Assembly (NCBI RefSeq): GCF_000187245.1
Contig: NC_027863.1
Coordinates: forward strand, 866,735 to 930,734
Source of the DNA: Ogataea parapolymorpha DL-1
Taxonomy: Eukaryota > Ascomycota > Pichiomycetes > Pichiales > Pichiaceae
Length of the DNA: 64,000 nt
Reading direction: 5' to 3'
Position numbers and translations under genes: made by a program. Under the pieces are notes generated by a model. It did no database searches. It saw only the letters and a program-made list of their open reading frames with translations, and was not told where the DNA came from. This document shows positions 1 to 9,726 of the stretch, piece after piece (position 1 is the first letter of the stretch; the number at the start of each line of letters is the position of its first letter).

Positions 1-1
1 A

Positions 2-3000
2 CCGATATTTCTTGGGTGCTTAAAAATCGCGCAAGATCTTGCGATTGTCTCAGATCCAGCCAGCTTTTTGTCCTATGACGAGTTCAGGGCTCTGTTGTTG
101 CAACAGGATGATCGGCTGCGGTTGGTGGCACTATCTTTGCTCCTTTCCTCTCCTAAAGGAGCCATGCCTATACAAAATACAGTGTACCAACTTCTAGAGG
201 ACATCACTGACCACTTGTTTTCCCAAACGGCTCTAGAGACTAGAACCGCCTCTCTCTCGTTGCTCAACACTTTTATCATAAGAATCAGAGATTCATCGTA
301 CGCTTTGGACAGAGACGCAAAGAGTTTGGCCAAAAAGGACTATGCCAGATTTGAAAAAGAGATAGTATACAAGGAAACGCTTGTTTCAGACGCACAGCAG
401 TTTCTTGCGACCTTGTTGGAGAAGGTGCTTTTCAATTTGCGGCCAGGTTCATCGTACCACTGTGTTTCTTTTGGCTACGCAGTTCTAAAATCTCTGGTGA
501 AGTCCGGTCTCGATATCAGGGTTGACGACCGCTACTTCGACAAATTTAGACACATTGATTTTCCTTTTTCAATGGAAATTTACTCCGCAACCCTGGTTCG
601 CATCCTTATCGACCATTTGTCCGATGACTACGATGACATTCGTTCGATTTCTTGCAAATTTCTCGAAATGTGTCCTGTTGACATAGAAGATTTTGTGGAT
701 CTCGAGCTTGCTCAAAAGAGAAGTCTATTGCTACTGTGCGACATGAAGGGTAAGAGTGTGGACTTTGCGGGCAAATTCTTTCAGTTTTTGGTTGGACATA
801 AGAGGGATAAAGGCCTTGACGTCGAGCCTGTCTTGCGGCTGCTGCTACAGAGCTTGAGACACGAAATTGACTCCACGCATAACCTTGGTGAAGCTTGCTT
901 CAAAGCCAGTGTGCAAGGGTACTTTTCTGCACTCAAGCATATTTACACGGTCAAGAGCGATGATCTGGAAGACTATGTTCCTGCATTGATTGGTTGTTGC
1001 ATGGATATCTGGCAGATCACAAAAGGTGTGCTGCAAAATGATTCGCCAGAAGGGAACTTACCGGAGGAGGTGGAAGAGTATAGTGCGGACCTGGAAGCAA
1101 AATATGGGAAAGCATCGCAAGTGGTCTACAATTATTGTTGGAGGGCTTTGAAAGAGTCGACTAATCTGCTCGAAGTACTAATTTCAAACTACACCATAGA
1201 TGAAGAGCAACTCCGATCCATAGGTGAAATTCTGATGGAGCAACTTGCAACAGTCAGGCACAAGGGTGCATTCACCTCCGTTTTCCCTACATTTGTTGCA
1301 TGCTGCAAGAAATCCAACTATACCCAGGAATGGCTTGATCAGACTCTTCATCTGGTCAAGAACGAAAAAATCTCAATTACAAGAAGATCTGCTGGTATCC
1401 CGTTTCTTCTCACCGCTATGTTGCGTTCTGATGGCACGCTGATAGCCTCCACTATGGATAGTCTTGTTCAAATTGCACGGCTACCCATTGACCAAAATGC
1501 AGCAGTATCCACCAACATCCCCCAAGTCAACGCCATTAACTCGATCAAGGCCATCATTGTGGATTCTGTTTTGTCTCATGAGTCTGCAAATTACGTTGGA
1601 CAGGCATTGCAACTCGCTTTAGATTCTTTTGGCTCGAAAATCTGGGCCGTTCGCAATTGCGGAGTGATGCTTTTCGCTGCGTTGCAAACTAAGCTATTTG
1701 GGAGCAAAAAAATTAGCAACAATCATCTGTCTACTATCTCTGCACGACTGTTCTTTTCCAGGTTCAAGACTATCCGCGGAGTCCTTCTCGAATCGCTTTC
1801 TGATTCCATCAGCAAAGGTTTCACAAGAGACAATGTGGAAAAAATGTATCCTGTGCTTACCACATTGACGCGGCTTGAAGCTACGCCTGGCTACGAGGGA
1901 TTGCAAGAATTTAAGCCGCTCGTTCTTGCATGTTTGAGTAATGAAAGCTGGAAATTACGCGAAATGGCTGCAAGAGCGCTTCCTGCGCTGGTGTCCTCTG
2001 AGACAGTGTTTGAGGAATGCTCTGCATTACTGCAAAAATCAGGAAACCTTAATGCCGTCCATGGCTCGATCTTGGCTGTTCAGGAACTGATTACCCGACA
2101 AGAGCTGAAAAACGAATGGTCTCAGGTTCCCGAGGAGTACATGGATTTGATTCTGTGTCACCTGCCTAGCATGCTAAAGAAAAATAACTATGCTATTCAA
2201 CTGACATATTTCAGGCTAATAGAGCTCACCAAGTGCAAACTGGATCCAAGATCGGTAGCCTTGTTGGGCAACTGGTTTAGTGAGAACGGCCAGATGTTTA
2301 GACTTGACGGGTCGCACCTGCTGGCTTTGAAAAAGTGTGCAAATTTACTTTTGGACTACTACAAGAAGTCTCGCAAATGGAGCGTTTTTATTGACTTCCT
2401 AGAGCTTGCAATGAACTCACTTTATGAGGTACGTATTGTTGCAATCGAGTCCTGTGATGAAGATCTCCCGGATGATGTCAAGTCTGAAGCAATCCGGATT
2501 TTATGGGACCTTTGTCAGCGTGAACATTGGGACTACGTCAAATCATTGGCTTTGAAATGTCTGAAAAACCTTTTAGCAACGACGGAATTTGATGACCCTG
2601 AGATGGTACACAGTCTGTTCTCTCTCCTTACCTTGCACACAAACAGCGATATTGAGATGAGTTTGATTGAAGCGTTGGGACCTTTGGTTGGAAAGCAACT
2701 GGACCCATTGGAGTTCGATAGCTGGTTTAAGACAGTCACACGCCTGAGTGCTGATAGCAATGAGTTCCCAGCTAGAAAAGCGTCTTTGAATGCGCTCATT
2801 GGGTTCAATTCTGTTCATACCGGAGACGATGGCTATGGTGTTCAGGTAAGACTGAAATTATTTGATTTTCTTTCTGACGATGACGATGAACTTCGTTCTC
2901 TTTGCGCACACCATTTGTCAGATTACCTTGGACTGAAATACTCGATGGTCCCCATTGAAGTGGAAAGAAGATTGGTGGATTATTTTATCAGTACGAAGCA

Positions 3001-3394
3001 AGAATATGTTGCATTCGATGATATGTTTCATCTGGCTACTCGATGTGATTTCTGTGAATTATTCGACACAGACTCGCTACTTTTTGCTCCAGAAAAGGAC
3101 AATTTCTACAAAAACCCCGTTCGGCGCAGTCTTCAGTTCCAAAAGCTCGCTTTGGATCTGAAACCCGACCTGGAATTATGGCGCAACAAGGTGGAAGCTA
3201 ATCTCAAGTCAATTTCTGAGTTAGTCGACGACGACGGGTGTCTTGGTCCTTTGACGGAGCCAAAGAAGTTTAACTTCGTCTATTGCACTCTTATAGACAT
3301 ACAGGTGCTAGCTAGAGCTGGGAAGCAGGTCGATTTGCCACGTCTGCCTCCCAACTGTCACCCATTAATTCTGCAATTGGCGAATACTCTCTAA
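2..3394 (+). CDS. TRM732: Trm732/THADA-family tRNA 2'-O-methylation cofactor (5' truncated)
   Basis: The reading frame is open to the left edge of the window, so this is the C-terminal ~1130 residues of a larger protein; S. cerevisiae Trm732 is about 1420 residues. It is a long all-helical, HEAT-like protein with the DUF2428 core. The segment RRSAGIPFLL (near nt 1380) and the segment WAVRNCGVMLF (near nt 1645) are hallmarks of the THADA/Trm732 family. Family knowledge: Trm732 partners the methyltransferase Trm7 to modify nucleotide 32 of the tRNA anticodon loop. An apparent start near nt 68 is a TTG inside the frame and is not a start codon. The gene ends 21 bp from the convergent GGC1 stop. 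The identification rests on motif recognition. Confidence 0.85.
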   Translation, partial: PIFLGCLKIAQDLAIVSDPASFLSYDEFRALLLQQDDRLRLVALSLLLSSPKGAMPIQNTVYQLLEDITDHLFSQTALETRTASLSLLNTFIIRIRDSSYALDRDAKSLAKKDYARFEKEIVYKETLVSDAQQFLATLLEKVLFNLRPGSSYHCVSFGYAVLKSLVKSGLDIRVDDRYFDKFRHIDFPFSMEIYSATLVRILIDHLSDDYDDIRSISCKFLEMCPVDIEDFVDLELAQKRSLLLLCDMKGKSVDFAGKFFQFLVGHKRDKGLDVEPVLRLLLQSLRHEIDSTHNLGEACFKASVQGYFSALKHIYTVKSDDLEDYVPALIGCCMDIWQITKGVLQNDSPEGNLPEEVEEYSADLEAKYGKASQVVYNYCWRALKESTNLLEVLISNYTIDEEQLRSIGEILMEQLATVRHKGAFTSVFPTFVACCKKSNYTQEWLDQTLHLVKNEKISITRRSAGIPFLLTAMLRSDGTLIASTMDSLVQIARLPIDQNAAVSTNIPQVNAINSIKAIIVDSVLSHESANYVGQALQLALDSFGSKIWAVRNCGVMLFAALQTKLFGSKKISNNHLSTISARLFFSRFKTIRGVLLESLSDSISKGFTRDNVEKMYPVLTTLTRLEATPGYEGLQEFKPLVLACLSNESWKLREMAARALPALVSSETVFEECSALLQKSGNLNAVHGSILAVQELITRQELKNEWSQVPEEYMDLILCHLPSMLKKNNYAIQLTYFRLIELTKCKLDPRSVALLGNWFSENGQMFRLDGSHLLALKKCANLLLDYYKKSRKWSVFIDFLELAMNSLYEVRIVAIESCDEDLPDDVKSEAIRILWDLCQREHWDYVKSLALKCLKNLLATTEFDDPEMVHSLFSLLTLHTNSDIEMSLIEALGPLVGKQLDPLEFDSWFKTVTRLSADSNEFPARKASLNALIGFNSVHTGDDGYGVQVRLKLFDFLSDDDDELRSLCAHHLSDYLGLKYSMVPIEVERRLVDYFISTKQEYVAFDDMFHLATRCDFCELFDTDSLLFAPEKDNFYKNPVRRSLQFQKLALDLKPDLELWRNKVEANLKSISELVDDDGCLGPLTEPKKFNFVYCTLIDIQVLARAGKQVDLPRLPPNCHPLILQLANTL

Positions 3395-3415
3395 TTAATT
3401 GTATATACAGGCAGG

Positions 3416-4318
3416 CTAATTAAGTAATTTGTCGAAGGCTGGGATCAAAGTCTGGGCCAACGCAAACGAGAAAACAAGCTTAGGACCGGTGGTGAGCAGT
3501 TTTGGTGTCAATCCCTTGAAGAAAGCGGTGACTCCTTCGTTCTTCGCCATGTTCTTCAAAATGGTGAAACCAGACTCGTTGGCCTCAAAGTTCTTGTTCT
3601 GGATTCTGGTCTTAATCACGTCTAAAGGAGCGGAAACAATCAGAGAAGCGGAGGCACCGAAAATCGAGGCAACGAAGTTTTGGCCCCACGTGGCAGAAGA
3701 GTAGTCCTTCAGATGGAAAATGTATTCCTTGGCAAATGCCGATCCACCGAATAAAGCAAACGAACCAGGGGCGTTTCTGGCAGCAGTCCATCCCCATCCT
3801 TTGTACAAACCAAGTCCTTCATCTTGCAAGATCTTGAAGAAGCCTCTACCCTTAAAAGCTTCAGGGTTCGTCTGTCTCTTGATCTTCAGCACATCGAGAG
3901 GCAGTAAAACAATTTCACCGATACCAATAAGAGATCCGGCAGTGGCAGAAAGGAGTGCTTTACCGGTCTTGGCTCCAAAAGCGTCCTCGTACGTCTTTTT
4001 AAAGTTGGTAGTCAGAAACTCGTTTGCAAAAGGCTGACCGCCGTATTTGTACACTCTTTGCAAGATCTTGTAGCAAGCAGCATAACCAAGACCTGGGAAT
4101 AAACTCAACAATCTCTGGCCAATTGGCTTAGCGGCATTTTCCCTGAAAATGACCTTGTTGAAGATTTCCAAGCTGTTGACTCTGGTCTGATTACTCATGA
4201 GTCTCTTGGAAATCGTATCGACCGGGTGGAAGACAGCTATTTCACAAATACCTGCAGAGGCAGACCCAAGAACTCTGGCAGAAGCAGATTGTTTTTTGTC
4301 GGTAACTGAAGGAGACAT
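3416..4318 (-). CDS. GGC1: Mitochondrial GTP/GDP carrier
   Basis: A 300-residue mitochondrial carrier family protein with three carrier repeats. The signature-type motifs are HPVDTISKR (about residues 31-39), LPLDVLKIKR (middle repeat) and APLDVIKTR (third repeat). The sequence closely follows yeast Ggc1/Yhm1, including the stretch around GLYKGWGWTAARNAPGSFA and the C-terminal segment KGLTPKLLTTGPKLVFSFA. Known role: exchange of GTP for GDP across the inner mitochondrial membrane, needed for mtDNA maintenance and iron homeostasis. It is convergent with TRM732 and divergent from CHS7 over a 280 bp shared promoter region. Length and start match the family. Confidence 0.95.
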   Translation of the reverse strand: MSPSVTDKKQSASARVLGSASAGICEIAVFHPVDTISKRLMSNQTRVNSLEIFNKVIFRENAAKPIGQRLLSLFPGLGYAACYKILQRVYKYGGQPFANEFLTTNFKKTYEDAFGAKTGKALLSATAGSLIGIGEIVLLPLDVLKIKRQTNPEAFKGRGFFKILQDEGLGLYKGWGWTAARNAPGSFALFGGSAFAKEYIFHLKDYSSATWGQNFVASIFGASASLIVSAPLDVIKTRIQNKNFEANESGFTILKNMAKNEGVTAFFKGLTPKLLTTGPKLVFSFALAQTLIPAFDKLLN

Positions 4319-4598
4319 GGCGGAATCACGGGGGGAGGTCTTGAAATTGAAAAATTTGAAAGAAAATTACAGATCTTTTAATTTCTGCCAATGTACTAAT
4401 CGGGTAATTTTTCATTCGGAGCGCGCCAGCATGAATTAGTGGTTGCAGTAGACGCAAGGGGAGGCAGACCCTAGTTGCTGTTGAATCAGCCACAACCAAC
4501 GAATGTTGACAAAGTCCATCTTTTAAAAGCTTACGTTGACAAATAAATTTATTATCTTATCTAACGCGCCAAAATAGCTTCGTATTTAGATATCTTCT
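4319..4598. promoter_or_regulatory. Divergent promoter region GGC1 / CHS7
   Basis: A 280 bp gap between two divergent start codons. It is AT-rich next to both starts (AATTTTTC and AAATAAATTTATTATC stretches) with a more GC-rich centre. No RNA gene, repeat or mobile element is visible. It must hold the promoters of both flanking genes, but no specific factor site stands out. Confidence 0.5.
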
Positions 4599-5516
4599 AT
4601 GATTGGCGACTTCTCCAGAATTTGCACGCGAACCTCGCTTCCTCTGTGTACGCTGATCAATCCATTGCATGCCCATAATGCCACTTTTGTGGGGATCATC
4701 CCGGATTGCTACGCGCGCACGGTAGATATTTCCAATACATTGATATTCCAGATCGGAACGTCATTTATACACATGTCCTCGCTCATAGTTACCCTTATGA
4801 TCATATACAACGTGCGATTGAGATACACCGCTGTCGGGAGAAAAGAAATGCTCACTTTTTTCTGGAGTTTTATAATGTTCACGGTATCCTGCATCGTAGT
4901 GGACACTGGAGTATCTCCAAGCGGATCTTCCACATACGCATATTTCGTGAGCTTCCAGATAGCTATGACCGGCGTTTGCTGCTGGACATTATTCTTCGCG
5001 GGACTGTCAAGTCTAAATTTCTGGGACGATGGCTCTCTGCACACTATGGCAGCCATGTTTGGCTCCTCTTTTGGCGTTTTCGTCCTCAATTACGTCGTGG
5101 CGATTCTCACTTTTAATAAATGGACCAGCATTATCAACACTGCCGAAACTATCCCTCTATTCGTGCTCTACTTCATATTCAATGGACTATTGCTTTTCAT
5201 GTACCTGCTGTGCCAGTTCTTCATATGCTTCGTCACTCTTGTACTCAACTGGTGGGCCATCGAAGCACTTTGCCTCTCTGTATTCTTTTTCGTCGCTGCT
5301 GAGTGTCTCCTGTACGTCTTCAGCTATGACATCTGCACATCGTTGAGCCACTACGCGGATGGGCTCGTTTTTAGCACTCTCAGTAACCTGTTTGCAATCA
5401 TGATGGTCTATAAGTATTGGGACATTATCACTTTTGACGACGACGAATACATCAGGTATACTGAAGTTGTGCCGGGTGTGGGATACAAAGAAGACGCCCA
5501 GGCTCTGCTGAATTAG
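4599..5516 (+). CDS. CHS7: Chitin synthase export chaperone Chs7
   Basis: A 305-residue polytopic membrane protein with about seven hydrophobic segments. It matches Chs7 from the N terminus (FSRICTRTSLPLC, compare FAAICSKTPLPLC in yeast) through CYARTVDISNT, VDTGVSPSGSSTYAYFV, CCWTLFFAG and the segment FVAAECLLYVFSYDIC to the acidic C-terminal tail. Family role: an ER-resident chaperone needed for folding and ER exit of chitin synthase III (Chs3). The gene ends only 9 bp from the convergent ERV41 stop. No intron signals are seen and the start fits the conserved N terminus. Confidence 0.93.
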   Translation: MIGDFSRICTRTSLPLCTLINPLHAHNATFVGIIPDCYARTVDISNTLIFQIGTSFIHMSSLIVTLMIIYNVRLRYTAVGRKEMLTFFWSFIMFTVSCIVVDTGVSPSGSSTYAYFVSFQIAMTGVCCWTLFFAGLSSLNFWDDGSLHTMAAMFGSSFGVFVLNYVVAILTFNKWTSIINTAETIPLFVLYFIFNGLLLFMYLLCQFFICFVTLVLNWWAIEALCLSVFFFVAAECLLYVFSYDICTSLSHYADGLVFSTLSNLFAIMMVYKYWDIITFDDDEYIRYTEVVPGVGYKEDAQALLN

Positions 5517-5525
5517 ACAGAGCTT

Positions 5526-6586
5526 CTATATTTTCTCGAAATCCTCGACATTGTCCAGCAAACCTCCTTCCTTCTTCTCCTGGCCCCTTTTGGCAAACTC
5601 CTTGCCGAGTGTGAGCAAAATCAACTTGTCGAACAATTTGTATAACCATCCTGCAACCACGAGAATTCCGCCCATTATCGTTGCCAAACGCACCACAAAT
5701 TGCCAGAACGACAATCTTGTCTCCTCCACAACGAGCTTAATAGGCTCGAATTCGTACTGAAAAAATATTCCAGGAACGTATTTGCCAGAAGACTCGGTGA
5801 GCGACAGCGAGTATTGGTTGGTGTCGATCTCAACTCCCAGCTTACGATAAAGGGTCGGCACAACATTTATGTGGTATTTGAAAGTGTGTAAATGGGCGTC
5901 TGTTGTTTTAAGGGTCATATCCAGCGGATTGTCCAGATAGGGGAAGAACTCTCCAAACGAAAACTCTGAAATAGCATGCGTGAAATTCAGACCCTCAGCA
6001 GGAATGCGCGTTCTATCTCTATACCCGTACCCCTTTGCGGTAATGTGAAGCTCGCCCTTGACTCTGTTCACAGGAATTGCCCCAAATATACGACAAGCAG
6101 GTGCTCCTTCGTCGTGATGTTCGCCCTGGTACTGGAATCTAGCCTGAAGGGATCTCTCCAGAACTGCTTCCAGTTCTGGGGTGACAATTTTCTTGGCAGA
6201 TTGCTCGTACCATCGCGGAATGTTGAATGTCGTGCCTTGGTAGTTCAACAGCTCTGCTGCTAAGAATCTGTCGTCGGTCAAGTCTCTAACGTTTGTGTGA
6301 ATGTAATTGCACGGCATGGCGACAACAAGGTCCAAATTTATCACCAGATCTTTGCGTACCAATTCGTCAACTGTAAATTGGTGATCTATGGCACCATCGA
6401 TATATCCTCCGACCTCTACCCAGATGAGAAACAAAAGGAACAGATAGGTGATAATGGTGGAGTACGATCCTCTCGTAGACCGCACCTGCTGAGATGGTGC
6501 TATTTTTGCTGCTGAGTCAGTAACAACCACTGGTTTCACTTACGGAAAGCATCAAATGTGCGGATAAACCCTGTCGATCTATCCAT
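5526..6586 (-). CDS. ERV41: Erv41, COPII-vesicle / ERGIC cargo receptor subunit (spliced)
   Basis: Erv41 and Erv46 form an ER-Golgi retrograde receptor complex. The large exon (about 5526-6508) has an N-terminal TM (YSTIITYLFLLFLIWVEVG), a lumenal domain with IFGAIPVNRVKGELHITAKG and FSFGEFFPYLDNPLD, and a second TM near the C terminus, all typical of Erv41. It has no suitable ATG: its upstream frame begins inside GTAAGT. A short exon 6544-6586 begins with ATG and encodes a 14-residue start ending TFDAF, matching the yeast Erv41 N terminus (KTFDAF). The donor GTAAGT is 6538-6543, a branch-like TACTGAC is 6516-6522, and the acceptor is the CAG at 6509-6511, giving a 35-nt intron. Alternative in-frame acceptors end at 6512 or 6500. 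S. cerevisiae ERV41 also has a 5' intron. The spliced product is about 341 residues. Confidence 0.88.
6509..6543 (-). other. Putative short intron of ERV41
   Basis: A consensus GTAAGT donor (6538-6543), TACTGAC branch-like box (6516-6522) and tandem CAGCAG acceptor (6509-6514) lie between a 43-nt first exon and the main exon. Splicing at 6509 restores the Erv41 N-terminal spacing (FDAFP followed by nine residues before the ST-R/K-G motif, as in yeast). Acceptors ending at 6512 (32 nt) or 6500 (44 nt) are also in frame. The donor is exact; the acceptor choice is an inference. Confidence 0.75.
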
Positions 6587-6628
6587 CGTGTCAACTGTGA
6601 AAAAAAAAAAAATTAGTTTGATTTCTTT

Positions 6629-7987
6629 ATGCTAGATGTGGAGGAGGAGTTTGAAAGTCTTAAAGCAATTTATCCAGAAATCGAGCTGGACTTTTCAGCG
6701 AAATCAGGGCGCCTCGTGATCCCAGTTGTATTAGATAAGGAGCTGGAGATCCGTTTGGAAAATAGCGATCAGGCGCAGCTGATCGCTAATCTTAGCCCCA
6801 TAGAGCTCTGTTTCACGCTTCAAGACAAGTATCCGGAGGAAGAGCCTCCACATTTGGAGCTCCGTGGTGCTCATTGGATAGTTCCTAGTAACAAGGATTC
6901 AATAGTGGCCTCCTTGATAGGCCTATGGCAGGATTATCGCGAGATTGTGCTTTTTTCTATTATTGATTACATAAAAGAGCGAAGCCGTGATGCCTTTGGA
7001 GTGATTGACTTATCGCAGCCCTTGGTGCTTGAAAAGCAGCAATACGAACAATACGTGGAGGCAGATTCACAGGCAAAACAAGACCAATTTAACTTGTCCA
7101 CGTTTATGTGCGAGATATGTCAGACCGACAAGAAGGGTCTTGCGGTACAAAGATTTGAATCGTGTGGCCATATTTATTGCAACGAGTGCTTGAGAGATTA
7201 TTTTACCTCCAATATACTTCGTGGAGAGCTCGACAATATCCATTGTCCCTCTTTTGATTGCACCAAAGCCTATGTGGAGACCAACGATCGATTGTCTCGA
7301 GGCGTAGTGAATCAAGATTTGAAGCAATTCGAAAAAGAATTCTTCCAGGTCCCGCTGACAAAAGACTTTCTCAACAGAGTAGTCGACCCAGAACTGACAG
7401 AGAGGTATTGGAAGCTCAACACAACATACAAATTCGAAAAATATAGACGATTGTTCCCTTTCAGAGTAGCACAGTGTCCTCGTAGGCATTGTGCTAAATA
7501 TTTTCTTCGCAAAGACGAAAACAATTTACTCTCGATCTGTCCCGATTGCAAAATGGCATTTTGCTTTGGGTGTCTGCATTCGTGGCATGGCGATCTCAAT
7601 AGTTGCAGAAACTATCTTGGCGAAAAGATCCCATTGGAAGATATTCAGCTCTGGCTCGAGCATGAACCAGATTCCCAGGCGCGCAATAATCTGGCTTTCA
7701 AGTATGGCAGAAAAGCGATTGTTCTTGCCGTCGAGGAGCATCTTTCGGATATGATGTTTGAAGACCTGATTGAGTCAGGAGAGGCAGGGATTATCCGCTG
7801 TCCATCCTGCTCTCTACTTATTCAACGTTCTGATGGTTGCAACAAGATGACATGCTCCCGGTGCCGAACCTACTTCTGCAACTTGTGTGGTGAGACATTA
7901 TCAAGGACAGATCCTTATTCTCATTACAATAACCCTATGAACGAGTGTTTCAGACGGCTTTTCGACGGACTGGTTCAGGAATCATAG
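6629..7987 (+). CDS. ITT1: RBR-type E3 ubiquitin ligase Itt1 (RNF14 homologue)
   Basis: A 452-residue protein. An N-terminal RWD domain (about 1-120) is followed by RING1 (CEICQTDKK...[10 protein letters not shown], about 160-210), an IBR region ([11 protein letters not shown]...[12 protein letters not shown]) and RING2 ([22 protein letters not shown], about 390-430). The order RWD-RING-IBR-RING2 is that of Itt1/RNF14. The cysteine in NKMTC is the expected catalytic thioester residue. S. cerevisiae Itt1 is reported to act on translation termination, and RNF14 family members act on stalled ribosomes. A 12-A tract lies just upstream of the start (from about 6601). The stop is 8 bp from the true end of the convergent peroxin gene. 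Confidence 0.9.
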
Positions 7988-7995
7988 TTGAGCCC

Positions 7996-9659
7996 CTATC
8001 GCTTTTTTGGTGGCCTGCTGTATCTGACAACCTCACGCACAAGACGGCAACGACGATACTCGCCGGACTTGTCATATGCCCACTCTCCGTCAATCTCCAT
8101 CTCATCCAAGACACCGTTTTCGAGGCACCAGGATCCCGGATCGGCGTCCACTGTCCAATTCTTTTCCGTGAATTTCCAGCTTGAGCTGGGAGCTTGCACC
8201 AGTGAGAGATTGGTAGTCCCCTTGGGTCTTTTTTCTGTATTCTAAGGGTATCAGACTCATTGAAAATCGATGATGAATACATGTAAAGTTCGTAGACAGA
8301 AGGCTTGATGAGGTCCTGTTTTTCTATCTGGTAAATTTGGATGGTCCTGTACTGAGGAGGATCATCCACTATCAACTCACCTAGCCTAGACGCTCTGCGT
8401 TTGACTTCAGTTCTGTGTTTCGGTGGGAGCTTGTGTTTCGTCGCTGGCTTGAGCTGTTTGAGGATATGTTGACGGTTAGGATGTTTCAACAGAATCAGAA
8501 CCCACACCGTGATAATGAATATTGCTCGCCATGGAATATAGGGCCCAAGAACTATTGTGATGAGAATCAGTGCGATCAGATTGAAGAAATGCTTGGTACT
8601 TCGTTTCTCGTCCTTGAAACTGTAATTCTCGTAGATGCTATCTTGCATACGAGTCATCATCTTGATTATATCGGAAGTGAGGTTCTGTAAATCTCTCATG
8701 TTGATCAGTAGTTTCACTTTATCCACCACCCCCGTTCGCCCTTTCTCAGTGGTTTCCTCGTCTTCCTCAAGAACAGCCTTGAACACCAAATTGCTTTTAG
8801 AATCTGCTGTGAATACCTCGTAAAATAGACTGGAGCTTCCCTCGTCTTCGGAATCTGTTGATGTTCTGGAGCTTATTGTGGACAATTCCAGCTCCTGGCT
8901 CAGTATGCGTTCGAGTGTCCTACTTCTCTCGAGCAAAATGCGCTGCCTGTCCAACTCCCAGGCATTTTCCGTTCGCAAAAACCCAAATATTGAGCTATCG
9001 CCGCGCGCACGAGTAGGAATGATATCTGGCTTCGCTAAAGGATGCCTATAGAGATAGTTTGGAATGAGAACCCCAGTCAGAACGTAGAAAACTGGATAAA
9101 CGAGAAACAGGTAGGGCATTAGACATCCCCAGGTATAGAGAATCAGAAATGTCAGTGTCAAAGAGGGCTTATCCCAGGATATGACGTGAATTATAGAGTA
9201 TTGAAGACTGAACACAAGATCCATTTTCGAGCTCAACGTCTTGAAATTTCTGCTGATCCTCTTTATAGAGAGCCCTGGCTGTTCTACCCTATGCCGGTCC
9301 TCCAATCGCTTTCTCAATTCATCCATCGATTCATCGGAACGTCGCGGGATTGCATCTAACAGCTTGTTGGTTAGTTTGTCCATGAAATGCACTTTGTCGT
9401 GAGATTCCTGTTCTGATAAATCTCTGAGTTCATCGAAGTCTGCTTTTGTTAACCGATCAGCACCAACTGAGGAAACGGTCGAGATCACAGCTGCCAGAGC
9501 TGCTCTTTTGCGCCCTTCTTCAAGGCCCTTTCCACCTCTTTTGCTAAGCAGATAGTCATTGGAACGATTTTGTATCTCATTAATGGCATTGAGAGCTAGC
9601 TTCCGTGGAATAGACAGCCCCTTCCCGGAACTTGAGGACGAAGGAGGAGAATTGCTCAT
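7996..9659 (-). CDS. Pex24/Pex28/Pex29-type peroxisomal membrane protein with C-terminal dysferlin domain (frameshift)
   Basis: A membrane peroxin of the Pex23/24/28-32 group. It has a Ser-rich N terminus, a conserved helix with [15 protein letters not shown], paired TM segments near residues 170-215 (ending NYLYRHP) and another hydrophobic pair near 370-400. A basic region then leads to a dysferlin fold starting at SVYELYMY. The frame breaks at the T6 run 8229-8234. Downstream, the canonical dysferlin ending ([11 protein letters not shown], then DGEWAYD) continues in another frame to a stop at 7996, whereas the unshifted frame runs on with unrelated sequence into ITT1 to 7950. One extra base in the run would repair it. 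The start at 9659 (MSNSPP) is preferred; an ATG at 9710 lies only 16 bp from the upstream gene. Such proteins act in peroxisome-ER contact and size control. The exact paralogue is not resolved. Confidence 0.82.
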
Positions 9660-9726
9660 CTTGTCTGATAATTTATTTCTACAATCGATTTCTGGGGACT
9701 CCTGGTGCATGGAAGTCTATTTATTC

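Noticed and set aside
7950..7995. Extension of the peroxin into the ITT1 3' end
   Set aside because: Sequence after the T6 run in this frame does not resemble any dysferlin tail, while the other frame does and stops at 7996.
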